A DNA stretch of 64,000 bases, taken from contig JAETXT010000002.1 in NCBI GenBank assembly GCA_019188255.1, forward strand, positions 6,262,001 through 6,326,000, given 5' to 3'. Below are positions 10,869 to 23,100 of the stretch, piece by piece. Each line of letters opens with the position of its first letter. Position 1 is the first letter of the stretch. Both the position numbers and the translations under genes were made by a program. The notes beneath the pieces are model-generated. The model was not told where the DNA came from. It saw only the letters and a program-made list of their open reading frames with translations, and ran no database searches. This stretch comes from Verticillium longisporum. Its lineage: Eukaryota; Ascomycota; Sordariomycetes; Glomerellales; Plectosphaerellaceae.

Positions 10869-13800
10869 CGGATTTATCAAGACGACAGGGCGGAATCGAC
10901 ATGTGGGTGACAGCATATGGGGTTGGGAGCAATGGGGCAAGGGGCCATATGCATGAAAGCGACGCGGGTGTCTACTTGCTTAAAGGAAAAGATTAGTCGA
11001 CAGTCGGTAGTGATGTTAACGTTGATTCGGAGAGCAACAGATGACGTGAATGCGTACACCCATTTCTCAAAACAAGTCCGTCAGCCGCTGGCCACGTGCG
11101 TATGGGCAGACCCATCCCTTGCTGAAAATAGCAGCCGTCCAATTTCAACATCATGGGCAGTCGGACTGGCCGAACTCAATCGGCGGGCAAAGCCAGTTTC
11201 GTACTTCGCAGCTGCTGCTTCCCACCGGGTACGACCACCGGCGAGTCACATCGAGTCAATGCCAGCTGCTGCGAAACTTCACATGTACTGAAAGTATCTC
11301 GTCTCGGTTGGTGGCTGGCTGTTCCCTCTGCCAAGAAACATTCCATTCGGCCTGCCAATGCTCTGTGGTACCCGAGATCAAGCCCCTACGTGAAGCGTCT
11401 GATTGTGTGGGGCTACGCCCTCGCGCATTGAGTCTTCTGGTAGGCGTCAATTCCTGCCAGCACCTTCAACGCTCACCTCTGAGGGGCCATAGCAAACGCC
11501 ACTGAGATAGAAGGGAGTATCAGCTCTTCGAAGCGGCATCTTTCAGGGTAGCCCCCGAGGGTGGATTGCCATGTGCTCAATAGCCCATGTTGCAACAAAG
11601 GAGTGCCGGGGGCCATTGGTTAGGGGTACGGGGTGTTCTGCTTGTCAGTTCTCACACTTTCGAACATCACTATCAGCCCCATCAGCTCTGCTCCTCCTAC
11701 ACTGCACCGATCCGACACCTGGCCCAGTATTTGGGTTTCTTTTGCGCAGACCGGTGGCTACATGGCGTATAGCGCTTGTTGACCGGTGTCACGGGTCTTG
11801 TTAGCCTTGCAGAGAGGCAAGAGTGTGAATCAGAGAGGGAACAGGGCGGCCTGTTAATGTGATATATGACATTTCCGGGGGGCGGGGAGCCCGTCGGGCG
11901 GTCTTCATTAGTGTCACGACAGAAACACACAATTCAACCCACGCGCCACCCACACCGTGCCTCTCTTCAATACTCCCTATTCCCTGCTCACATCTGGAGT
12001 TCTTGATTTTATGTCTCAGTCCCTGGAAATGTCGGATGTCTTTGGAGCAAGGAGGGCGATCTCGTCTGACGCCAGCGCGAGTGCCCCTAAAGATGTTTCG
12101 CTCAGCGAAATGGACATGTCGCCAGCCGCGGGGATGGCAACAGTGGTAGTGCAGGTGACACGACATGAAAGTCCACATGTCTTGACATCTAGCGACTGAC
12201 TAACTCCCTTGGCCACGATCGTAATATGGCTGGCTGTAGCTGGCGTCGGTGGCGCGTATGAGTTTGCCTTGCCCAAGGTAGCAAGGGTTCCCAGAGACCG
12301 ACCGTCCAGTGCACCCGAATACATGGTAGTGGTGCCTCACTCGATCCAGCGTTGCACGTAGTCTTGTCAACCTGGACGAGTCATTTCTTCGAACTGCCTT
12401 CAACACAGGGACCCAAGGGAGAGACGCTGCAAAAGCGCGGAAGCCCCTGCGTCGTCTATACGATTCTCGCGGAGTTCCGCGGCGACGAAGGCAACAATCC
12501 AGTCAAAACAGTGCAAGCTCCCTACTCCTGATGTCAAGGGTATCCCGTTTTCGACGCCCATCAACAAATAGGCGCTTGTGCCTTCCCGAAATTAGGCTGC
12601 CAGCGCCCGCCGGCCGCCCGATCGACTTAGTCGCCCAGATGCGGCGGAGCTATCAGCTGTCTTAGAGCCGCCTCCCGGTGCGCCGCCCTGGCGGCGATCT
12701 CATGCAATGCGCGAGCAAAAGGGCAAAGAAGAGCAGCTGGAGGAGGATCATGCACAGGCAGCATCTTCTGTTGGCGCGCGAGTGCCTCATGCACGTATCC
12801 TCTACGTTGAGTGGACTGATCGCCGCCAGGGTGCCAACACGATCCCGACCCGCTCTGGCTCTCTGCAGCTGGTCAAGACCGCCGGATCATGGAATATCGA
12901 AATCAAAAATGAGAAGTGCAAGCAAGGTCATGGCGATAGTGACGACATACATGTACACGCTGTCGAACTACCCATGTGAGACAGCAATGGACGAATTGTA
13001 CGGGATCCATTGTCTACACCTGAAGCTCACGGGGAAGGATGTAAAAGCTGGCGGAGCAGGTGAGGGGCCGTACAGAAGTGCAATCCTGTCTCAGATTCCC
13101 TTGTCAACCTGCACAGGGATTCCAACACTACAGAAACTCAACCGTTGGCTACTATCTCGTCGACAGGTGTGGTTAGCGCACATGCATCTTAGCTTGCACC
13201 AGGTAGTCAACCTGGAGAGGCTATCTAGACCTCAAGAGCCCGTAGACGCCAGTCAACCACGTCTTCAAGGGGCAGGGGACGGGTCCCGGGTGACACTGGA
13301 CGTGTGTGCATGGGCATGTCAAACAGACACATATTGTTGCCGGACCTCCAAGAGTCGAGGCGCCGAAACATCGCTAACGGCATATGTCATGGCATGCGAC
13401 ATGTCTCTTCGCCCATTCTGCAAGCTGCTCATCAAACCTAGCCAAACAACGGCGTCTGTCGCCCCGGATCAAGCCACCTTTGACTGAGGAGCCCCTCGTC
13501 TCTTCATCGAGGTCTCACCCTCGCTCACATGACTGGCTGTATATGTCAGCCTATGCAGAGTTCGACCAGTACCGCGTGGCCGGCGCCGTTTTGTCTCATC
13601 TAAAACGAGTCATCCCCTGCGGCCCCGCCAGTACCTTCATACAATCGCAATTTACCTTTAATTTCTGTCTTTCCTAATGGATGAAATCCCGGAAAGGCTT
13701 GAGTGCTGAACGAGGCAGCAGACAGTCATGGCCACACTACCTGCCCTTTACGAGCAGCAGCATCGGAGTCGAAAGCAACTGTGACAATGTCTCGGGCCTT

Positions 13801-15149
13801 CTCACCCTGATACTAAACCATCGGCGCCCCATGCAACAAATGCTGATCTGCAAGCAACCTGTCAGAATCGATATCTGACAAGACTGAGTCAGCCAGTCAG
13901 GAGGTGAGCAGAGTCATTCGAGACCTCGGCCTTGTGTTCTTTTGTCAACATCCTAACCGGCCTGAGGCACTGGGCCATTGACCTCAATATTGTCAGTGCA
14001 AAGATGCGGCTGATCGCGCGGGACGGACCGGTAGCCTTCTCGGAATTCAATCAGGCTCGTAAAATCTTTTTGGATCGAGTGTCCGCCCGGCATCATCACA
14101 TAAATCCGAATGCTAAATCTGTAGGACTGGAGTCGTTTTCGTTGGCGCTACTTATTACCCAAGCCGCGAGCACCCCAGCGACCTGCGGACGGTAAAGCTG
14201 AGTACCACGGAGCAATCGACCAGCACCAATACTTGACTGTAAAGTAGGAAGTCATCAAACTGTTTGGGTCCATGCTTCTCTTCACTTAAGGGGAGCTTGT
14301 CATCCAACTCTGATGGAGCGGTTTCTCCTTGCTCGATCCGCGACCAAAAGCCCCAGCTCCTGGCCCATGACGTCTTCCGGGTGGCGTCAAAGTTGACATG
14401 TCTCAAATGTCGCCATGTCGCATTCGAACTGGAGGTGGAAATGTGTGCTGTGACTGAAATCTAGCATACTCAGCTCTTTGAGCGAAAAAGAGGGTCAAAG
14501 CGACCACAATTGCAACCACGGACGCCGCAACCGACCATACAATGTCATTCTGCAACGTCTCCTCTGCCTCCAACCAGGGAGAGCCAATATCATGGTACTG
14601 CCACTAGGAGACGCCCATCACTGCTCAGCCCAGAGCAATTCTTCGAATAAAATAAATGCTGCCACGGAAATATGTGCCTAGCCGACACATTCCATACCAA
14701 TTACCGCTCGGTGATCGTACGCGAAACAGACTTTCAGGCCACAGCGCCATGAGAGAAAGAAAGTAAAAAGAGAAAACCCCGACAACTGCCTTCCGTTCCC
14801 CTCGTCATTGGCTTTGACGATTGAGCGGGCCAGATGGCTGCGGCGACTTGGCGCTGTGGGCCTGGGGTATCGTTTGCTCACTAGTGTTGTCGGGAAGAAG
14901 GAATACCAAGGCTCGCAACCTTGGGCAGATGAGACGTAGAAAGCCCGCATGCAACCAAGACCATCGCACTTCAGACCAGACCGAGATTGAGAAGGGGGTC
15001 TGGCCAGGTGTACGTCGGTTGCCTTTTCTCACTAGCCCATCTCAGTGCGGGCCACGCTGGGCCCAGGAAAAGAAAAAAGCAGGTGTGGTTGGGGGGTAGG
15101 GGGGGGGGTAGGGGTCAAGCCAGCATCCTTGCCCGCCAGAGTTGGAGGC
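10869..15149. other. 4.3 kb without a supported gene
   Basis: This is the 3' flank of SEC24 and, further right, of the PARG gene (convergent pair). Many short frames occur on both strands. The longest, 12678-13487 (+, 269 codons), has no recognisable domain, no low-complexity bias and no clear splice partners, so I do not call it. A G-rich run lies at 15090-15114. No repeat or RNA gene was recognised. Confidence 0.5.
15090..15114 (+). repeat. G-rich tract, possible G-quadruplex
   Basis: Runs of six, ten and four G are separated by TA, just beyond the PARG stop codon. On the PARG transcript this would be a C-rich 3' UTR or terminator segment. G-runs this dense can fold as a quadruplex on the + strand. 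Confidence 0.5.
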
Positions 15150-16414
15150 TCAAGCACCCCCCATGATGGTCGCAAAGCCATATCGTGGATCAATTTGGTT
15201 GCGCACCCTGGCGACTTCCGTGTCGTTGAATACTTCGCTGAAGACCCGAAAGTCGCTTTTTTGCCCCGACGAGCCGCTGCTTGAACTCCCTGAGGATGAC
15301 GAGCCGCTTTTGGACCGACTTTTTGAGCTGCTGCTGCTGCTGCTTCCGCCTTTGTTCTTCTTAGCAATGTCGTCGAGAATGTGCTTTACTGTGCTTTGCT
15401 TTTCGTCCTCAAAAACGAAAACGACAGCAAGGAATTGGCCGCGAAGATCCGTATCCCACAACAGCACCTCCCGCCAAAGCTCGGCAAGCTCTCTTGGCGG
15501 GTTCCTGTAGCCATTCCCGAGACCAAAATCGCCCACAACGACATAGCGGAATTGTTGATAGGCGCAAATCCTTAGGGCGGCGCGCATCTTGTTCATGACG
15601 AGCTGTCGCTCTTCCGCGAATGAGTACTTCCGACCTCCATCGGTAAGTTTAGGCCACCTCGTAGGAGGCATCGAGACTACAGGCAGCGACTGCCAGTCTT
15701 TGACGTCTAGTGACTCGATGCGGTCTTGGTCATGACGGAAACGTACTATCGTTCGAACTTAGTTTGTGGTGTCCCATGTCGCTGTGAGGCGCGTCTCTCA
15801 TGCTTGAAAACCTACCGACATGCGGAGAGTAGATGGCACCCTCAATAGGAATGGGATAGTTGGAGTCGACATAAGTGGCCGGATCTGGTGTGCTCAGTGT
15901 CGCCGACAGATTGCTCCGGCGACACAACCTCTCCTGTGGTACCGAGGCCGATCAGCATTTACTTGCACTTCTGCGCCAGACCGAAGAAGTGACGGGACAA
16001 CGGTGCCACAACAGTCGGTGCGCCTACCTCGTAACCAACGACTCCCGTCTCCCAATCACCACCGGGACGCTTCTCATTTGCTGAGCAGATGAAGGGGACG
16101 GCGGCACCAAGGGACTCGGCCCAGCTGATAGCAATGTTGACCGGGTCGCCAGAATAGACGTCCATATCTGTTGTCAGCACGACGTTGTCCAGCAGTTTCC
16201 AGGAAGGGCTAGGATTGTACGTACGGAACTTGGGGAGATCGGGGAGCATGTGGGGCCCACGGGGTAGGGGGAGGTCAACAAGGAGCTGGGGATACAAGTA
16301 CGAGTAAGGGGGCCATTTGTTACGGTAGTGCTTTGTGACTTCGGGGATGAGCTTCCTCTTCGTGTCGGCAGCCACCTCGGAGGGCTTAATCTTGAGGGGC
16401 TTGGAAGAGGGCAT
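15150..16414 (-). CDS. Microbial-type PARG (DUF2263) domain protein
   Basis: Likely a poly(ADP-ribose) glycohydrolase-type macrodomain protein that removes or binds ADP-ribose. Exons: 16414-16028, 15933-15816 and 15745-15150, with introns of 94 and 70 nt; the product is 366 residues. The catalytic signature is split by intron 1: SANEKRPGGDWETGVVGYE (residues 111-129) runs into ERLCRRSNL, matching the family's N-A-N-x-x-x-P-G-G ... Q-E-E-x-L-x-R-R-S pattern. Later conserved text is YPIPIEGAIYSPHV and RYVVVGDFGLGNGYRNPP. A Ser/Lys-rich low-complexity tract precedes the C-terminus (FRVFSEVFNDTE). Start taken at 16414; an in-frame ATG at 16540 would add 42 Arg-rich residues that could be a mitochondrial presequence. 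Substrate specificity is not visible from sequence. Confidence 0.88.
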
Positions 16415-17703
16415 GGTGGTGATTGTGGATGAAAAGGCAATATCGTGAACCAGAAGACGGGGTCGGAAACGACGAAGGGATGATGTGGGCAGAGAAACGC
16501 GATACAAAGGGTGAGGAGCAGGGCGGAATGTAGCTACCATATGGCCCCATTCCAGGAGTCCCTCGTGGGGTTATTAAATACTCCCTTCGACTTGACGGCA
16601 CTCGACCGGGCATAAAGTGAGAAAAGAAACGCCTCCAGCATGCCAGAGGCGAGCGGCCAGAACAGGCGAGAGCGGTGGGGGTGGAGAGCGATTGAGATGT
16701 AGCACCAACCACCAATACTCGCCGGATCTCAGACATTTACAGGCGGTGGGGATTAGACCGCGAGGAGGAACGGGTTCAGAAGCTGTTGGACTTGATGGAA
16801 GATCATGTCTGCCATTGTCTCTGTTGTCTGTCTCTTGTCTCTGCCTTCCATGAGGCCTGTGGCCTGGCACTGCCAACAAGACCTGGGCCGTGTGACCATG
16901 GCATCCACGATCTTGGTTGGCGGGATTTGATCTCGATGGACCTGCGAGGTGCCGCCGTTATACGAGATCTCTGTGTGCTCGAAAGGATGGCACACTGGGG
17001 TCTCTTGGGGGTTGGCATTGCACAGGAGCTGGAGTCGAAGATGCGGTGAATGGGTGCGTCGAGGGTCCACGGTCAGGTCGGTCGCGGGGTGGGAGAGCTG
17101 AGAAGGGTTCAGGCGCAGGTTGTCTTGGAACGCCAGACGGACAGATTCTAGGCAGACTTGCCACAGATCCTTCAGAGCCAGGAGGTCGTTGCTTGATCCA
17201 GATGGCGAAGCAAAGCAAAGGGGCGGGATCGGTATGATCTGATGGCTTGACTAGGTAGAGGCGACGTCACTCGAGCCGGAACAGCAACTCGTGGTTGCCA
17301 TGCTGGCGGCCGTCGCGACAAGACTGCGACAAGGCAACTAGACTAACTTCCTATGGTTAGCAAAGAGACGCGGCCCGAGGCAAGATGTTGCGACGGCGTC
17401 GATTCGCGACGGTGACGACCGGTCAAGGTTCACGGTCATATCAGACAAATGAAGACAACAAGGGAGGCCAAGTTTCGACTTGTGTGGTGGGCGCGCCCCA
17501 AGACGCCCAATTCACCAGACACGGTCGGAAGTCAAGACCCGTTGATTGATCGCGCTCGAGATGACGACATTGACAACAAACGAAGGCGAATAAGGTGGTG
17601 ATGGCGATGAAGGAGGTGCGCGGGACGCCAGCATGGGAAAATATCAGTAGACCGATGGATGATGGTCGTTCGAGTCCAGGGTGAAGGGGATCGAGCTGTC
17701 TTC

Positions 17704-17737
17704 AGCCTGCCCGCAGCCTGCAGGCTGCGGGCAGGCT
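17704..17737. repeat. 34-bp perfect palindrome
   Basis: The left half AGCCTGCCCGCAGCC is exactly mirrored by GGCTGCGGGCAGGCT across a TGCA centre, with no mismatch and almost no spacer. It is GC-rich, so a cruciform or RNA hairpin would be stable. It sits about 0.6 kb upstream of the AsnRS start. Nothing else in the window shows such an exact inverted repeat. Confidence 0.85.
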
Positions 17738-17893
17738 CAACCCCCTTCCCCCCTTGTCCTGGGCGCCCACCCATGTGGCTATTGATTACACAGTAAAAGT
17801 ACCGGACACGCTGGACTCTGAACACAACACAAGCAAGCAAAGATGAAGTACTGACGCTCCGGCCTGGTAAGAACCTATAGCTTGTCGGGGTCC

Positions 17894-17992
17894 AGGTACC
17901 TATGTACCTTAGGTACCGACCTACTTACCTAGGTACTTTGCTTTAGGTACCTACTTACCTACCTAGATGGTAGGTACCTTACTCAGGTACCA
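17894..17992. repeat. Dense TACCT/AGGTA cluster
   Basis: About 100 bases are built almost wholly from AGGTACC, ACCTTAGGTA, TACCTAGGTA and TACTTACCTA units in both orientations, giving many overlapping short palindromes. It lies about 330 bases upstream of the AsnRS start codon. Confidence 0.8.
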
Positions 17993-18125
17993 ACCCAAAC
18001 TCATGAAGCTGGTCCAAGCTCTAGAGCGAAGCTGGTCCATGATAGGCTTAGCTAAGTTCCACTCAAGCTGGATCCGTGTCGCGGTCTTCGTCGCGTGTTC
18101 GTTTCCCAATTCACGACTCCAAAGC

Positions 18126-18144
18126 TTTTTTTTTTTTTTTTTTT
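18126..18144 (+). repeat. Poly-T tract (19 T)
   Basis: A homopolymer of 19 T is followed by GTTGCAG, which looks like a polypyrimidine tract plus 3' splice site. It lies about 180 bases upstream of the AsnRS start and could be the end of a 5' UTR intron or a promoter T-tract. Confidence 0.5.
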
Positions 18145-18323
18145 GTTGCAGCATCCGTGTTGCATGGACTACCTGCCACTAGCATCGTCCTGCGTCTTGT
18201 TGCAAACCCCGCCCCTCTTCATGTCGCACGATGACAGCCATAAATTCTCTGTCATAATTCTGCACGCTTGACAGTATATCAATCCGCATTTCTGCACTAG
18301 TGCTCTCGATAAGCTTGGAAACT

Positions 18324-20119
18324 ATGGCCTTCAGACCAGGGGCCGCTTCATCCTCCCGCCTAAGGTTCACACCACCAAATCCAAGGTCCTTCAGCAGTAG
18401 CCGCACAACCAGAAGCTCATGTCCAACCAACGCATTGCCATCCGTCAGGCCTGTCCGCACTGTTGCGCAGTTCCTCGAATGGAAGCCCGAAGCCGAAGCT
18501 ACTGATGTCATAGTCAATGGCTATGTCCGCTCTGCAAGGACTATGAAAGCTGATGTGTTTGTCCACGTTGGCGATGGCTCTACTCGGAAGCCTCTTCAAG
18601 CACTGGTACCAAAACAAATGAATGGCCGGTACTGTCACCCGGATTCATCTCGTTGCTTCATGCATTGACGTCCGCATAGATCTGGCCTGAGGGTTGGCGC
18701 TGCTGTCCGCCTCCACGGATCATGGGTTCCCTCCAAATACGCCACTGATCAAAGTCACGAGCTCAAGGTTGATCGAGTTGACATTCTCGGTGCTTCCGAC
18801 TCATCTGTAAGTTCTAGCAGCTTCACCGTGATGCACTGCGCCGCCCTCTGAACCCTGCTGACCCATGGCACCTTTCGTAGACTTATCCCATCCAGAAGAA
18901 ATACCAGACCCCCGAATACCTTCGCACAATTCCTCACTTGCGCTCCCGAACTCCTCTGAATGCCGCCATTCTTCGACTGCGGTCAGATGCTGTAAACGCC
19001 TTGACTCGGTTTTTTTCTTCCCGCGATTTTACACAGACGCACCCGCCCATTGTGACATCTTCAGACTGTGAAGGTGGCGGCGAGGTTTTCAATGTTTCCG
19101 TGCAGAACCCGGAATCATCGATCGACGATACTCCAGGGAAGCAGAGGGGAACAAAGAATACAACCGACACATTCTTTCGTGGACCCCGGTACTTGACCGT
19201 CTCGACACAGTTGCATCTGGAAGCCCTCGCCCAGTCCGTCGGCAATGTCTGGACACTATCGCCTACTTTTCGAGCCGAGAGAAGTGACACTTCGAGACAC
19301 ATGAGCGAGTTCTACATGCTAGAGGCCGAGATGCCCTTCGTTGACGAGATGGATGATGTCCTGGAGCTAGTGGAGGACATGTTACGCGAGGTGACGACCG
19401 ACATGTATCGAGCTCGTGCTGCCACCGAGCTACGAGAGAGGCGGGTCTCTAGTAATGCATCGCGGACTGCAGAAGATGACCTAGTGTCTGCAGATGAAGT
19501 TGAGCGCCGTTGGGCCGGCATGATGCACAGGTCGTCTGCCAGATGGCCTCGTATCCGGTATGGCGACGCAATTACTCTCCTTCAAGCCCAAGAGCACCGT
19601 TTTGAGCACAAGCCGACATGGGAGGATGGTCTGCACTCCGAACATGAGAAGTACCTCGCGACAACCTTGGGCTCAACAGGCGCAAACGGCATGTACCAGC
19701 CCGTCTTTGTCACTCATTATCCCCGGGACATAAAGGCTTTCTACATGCGGCCCACAGCGACATCAGCCCAGACCGCTGGTACGAGGGATGGTCCCTCCAG
19801 CGGAGCAAACGAGCGCGGTGCGACCGTGGACTGTTTCGACCTGCTCGTTCCTGACCTCTGTGAGATTGCTGGCGGCTCCATGCGTGAGCACCGCCTGGCT
19901 GATCTCCAGGAGGTTATGCAAGCTCGGGGGATGGTCAGGCCGTCCACGACTCCCGGATTCAATGGCCTAGATTGGTATCTTGACCTTCGACGCTGGGGAT
20001 CCTGCCCACACGGCGGCTTCGGCCTGGGCTTTGACAGGTTGCTAAGTTATCTCGCCGGCGTGCCAAACATACGGGACGTTGTGGCCTTTCCCCGTTGGCA
20101 TGGGCGGTGTGACTGCTGA
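18324..20119 (+). CDS. Asparaginyl-tRNA synthetase, mitochondrial type
   Basis: Class II aminoacyl-tRNA synthetase charging tRNA-Asn, probably in mitochondria (counterpart of yeast SLM5). Exons: 18324-18628, 18680-18806 and 18881-20119; introns are 51 and 74 nt; 556 residues. The first ~45 residues are rich in Ser/Arg/Pro and nearly free of acidic residues, as in a mitochondrial presequence. An OB-fold anticodon-binding domain follows (VIVNGYVRSARTMK, VFVHVGDGS). The catalytic core has class II motif 2 (PTFRAERSDTSRHMSEF, then LEAEM) and motif 3 (GGFGLGFDRLLSYL), ending in the family's NIRDVVAFPRWHGRCDC. The frame is intact. Confidence 0.93.
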
Positions 20120-23100
20120 ATCGGCTGCCTGCCTTTGTGACAGGCACACGAGAGGGCTTTCATAGCCATCACGAGCCCTGTTTCGGCGGCCCGCTACTTT
20201 CGTTTATCTTTGCCTACCTTGGATCGTGACAGAGGGGCCTGTGTGACAAGGGCACCGCATCGCAGTAGCGGTGATCTACGCCCATGTACCCTCAAAGACT
20301 CGAACTTCACTGGTGTGACCACGACAACACGTGTCACCATGCCTCTGTTTTGTTGCAAATTCTACGCCAAGCATGCAGCAGCAGGGTACGATGCGGTCCA
20401 TTCGTAGCTGGTGGCTTGCCTCTGACAGAACCAGCAAACAAACAATACGATCGGCAAATGTCCGCACAACTGTCTTGACATGTCACACAGCCTCTAGCTG
20501 TTTCGAGAAGAAAACTCTTTCGAGTAGTACAGATTGGGAACCTCGTCTTGGAACCTCGTCAAAGTTAGATCCAGCAGTGCGGGGTGTTTCAGCCTGACTG
20601 ATCGTATATTGTGCCACACGAAAAGCAGGCCATGCTTAACCTGGTATAGTAGGCGTTGGTGACTGGGTGGTGGCATTTCCTTCTGTCTGTTCAAGTGATC
20701 GAAAAACGAAGGGCGCCAACGGAAAACTTTTGAAGCAATGTATTTGTACGACGACCTGCACCATTATGCAAATGACGGCTCTCCAAGCGCTGTATTGCTT
20801 GGTGGCTTTCAATGAGCACTCATTCTACCAAACGGAACCGGGGGAATATTCAGATGTCGTCAAAATGGCTTTCTACGCCTGTGTAGATTGGGATTTGTGG
20901 TGTCGAAGGCGCTCACGAAGTGCCGAGAATTGGGTTATCCCATTATTGCGCCATATGCCCTGATCGTCAAATTGCAATCTTGCAACTGTATGTATCTTGA
21001 GTTATCGTCTCATTAATCGCGCCAGCAGGCCTGCAGTGGGAAACGGGCTGTGCAGCGGCTTGGTTAATGTAGCTCATGATAACCATGATCTATATTGTGG
21101 CTGGAGTCTCACCTTACCTACCTTATCTGATGACGTCCAATAACCTCAACTGCTAAAGATCCAAATTTATCTGCACCATGTATTGTCGGGGCATCATGCA
21201 GTTGACCTTGGCAGGCTCGGCATGTCGCCTGCCTCTTTCTTCTTAGTTGGCCTTGCATAATCTCCTGCCTACGGTTGTCAGGTAATGTCTACAGCACGAC
21301 ATGTACCGTACATACACCCTTGGCCACGTACGCCCGTTATCCTGATGATTATCGAGAAGAGGTGAAGCCTATAAACATTGTTAAAGGAAGGTCCATTCAA
21401 AAAGCCACCTCGCGTAACTCCTCCGTTCTGAGTAAGGTTTATGACGACCCCGCCAGTCATTGGAACCATACAAGCTTCTTGGCGAAGTCTTGTGGTTCAA
21501 AACTCCCAATGGGCCAAAAAAAGAAAAAGTTAAGCCACTAGCTCAGGTTGCATCAGAGAAACACCCGTGGTCTGGCCTTGACTGCGGAGATCGATAAAGC
21601 CAACTCAAACATCAACTAGACAGTCCCCCTTACCACTGCACATGGGATGTACATGTATGACTAGCCGGCAGGCAAAAAGCGATACAGGCGGGAAGAGGCG
21701 AATATCTCAAAACGTGCCGTAATAATGTGTGACAGAGCAACAAACAAGACTCCGTTACTGCCTTTGGGTCATATGACGGGCAGTCGTGGTCGTAGTCGTG
21801 GGCGCAATGGTAGTCAACTCCGAAGAATGGGGCATCTCCGGCACGGCATGACGTACGTTCAAGCGTCAAAGAGAGCCGTTCCACAGGCACCCTGTTGCAA
21901 TTCAGCAGAATGGGCTGACCCTCGGAAGAGTCACCTACGTATACTGACAGAGAGTCAGGGTTCTCCACGTCACAGGCCCATGGGCGACTAGGTGCAGTAA
22001 TAAGGTAGGTGTCGGGACCTGGACTGAGGAGACAAGATTTACCCCCATGACTCGCTGTGCCGTGAAACCCGAATTCCGAGGCCAGCCTTTCCCCAACCTA
22101 GAATCACAAGCGCAATTGAGATACACACAGCGTAGGTTCAAGTGGAGAGTCCCGTCCTGCGGCGCGGCCCCTGCTAATTAACGCCAGTTCCGTTTGCGTG
22201 GATGTTGGATGACGGGTCCGCCTTAGCCAGGCCACCTCGCTGGGTGCCACGAGGGCGTCCGTCAGAGAAATGGCACCATACTATGTAGATAGCGTGCCCC
22301 CTTCGACAAGTCCAATCCTAAAGCTGTTGCGCCTTGAGTGGTAGCCCTGCATGCCATACAAGTTGGTGGTTGGGAGGAGTCGTGTCTTTCGGATTGCTCA
22401 CCAAAGGAGCGAGCAGGCTCGACTATCAGCCTACGGGGGAAGGGGGATACATGGTGGCTTCTTGCGAGTCCTGGGCACGCATGGCTTGGGCTTCCTGGGC
22501 GATGTATTGGTCGTGCCAGGGGGCCTGAGAAGCTGACGACAGCATTCCTGCTGCTCATGTTGCCGAGCTTCTCTTCAGGCAACGCGAGCCTTGAGATTGT
22601 TTGGCATCACGGACCCGAGCAGTTTGGGTAACAATGCAAGGAGTGAACTTCGGCTGGGACGACTGCAAAGAGCTCTGTGTCTTGACTCGTTGTGCAAGGT
22701 GCGTTGTAGAGCTGTATTAAGCTTAAGCAGGGCCCTGGGTCGACTTCGTCTCGGAAACCCCCTCCTCCTCCCTTGCAGCAGACAGCGGAAAGCCAGTTCA
22801 AAGGGGGTGTCAGGGTTCAGCCCATAACCGACATGGGCGGCCTGTGCGTGTGCTTATCCCGCCATTAATGACCCGACTCAAGCCTCTCGGGCAGCTCCGT
22901 GACGCCAGTCTAATCAAAGGGCGTGAAAGCATGAACCAAGCGAGTGGTTACAAAGTCATGCGAACAAACAACTGGAGAGTTTCCAGCGCCCGCTAGCCGA
23001 ACTTATTGTCGTCGTCGTCAGCGGTCATCTTAACAGAGAGACGACGAGGTGCCCAGCAGCAGCCCTGAACAAAGAAGCCACATCCACCCTACCTCCAGGT

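Larger units (their letters stand above)
16415..18323. other. Intergenic region between PARG and AsnRS genes (divergent)
   Basis: About 1.9 kb shared by two divergent genes. It contains a 34-bp perfect palindrome (17704-17737), the densest TACCT/AGGTA cluster in the window (17894-17992) and a 19-T run (18126-18144). No frame in it resembles a known protein. Confidence 0.6.

Noticed and set aside
12678..13487. 269-codon + strand frame
   Set aside because: No domain, no compositional or codon bias like the real genes nearby, no start context and no splice partners; it overlaps many frames of similar quality.
15740..16030. Apparent frame breaks in the PARG gene
   Set aside because: Two ordinary introns (15934-16027 and 15746-15815) restore a single 366-residue product.
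17665..17690. GTTCGAGTCC box suggesting a tRNA gene
   Set aside because: No matching T-stem and no A-box at the right distance.
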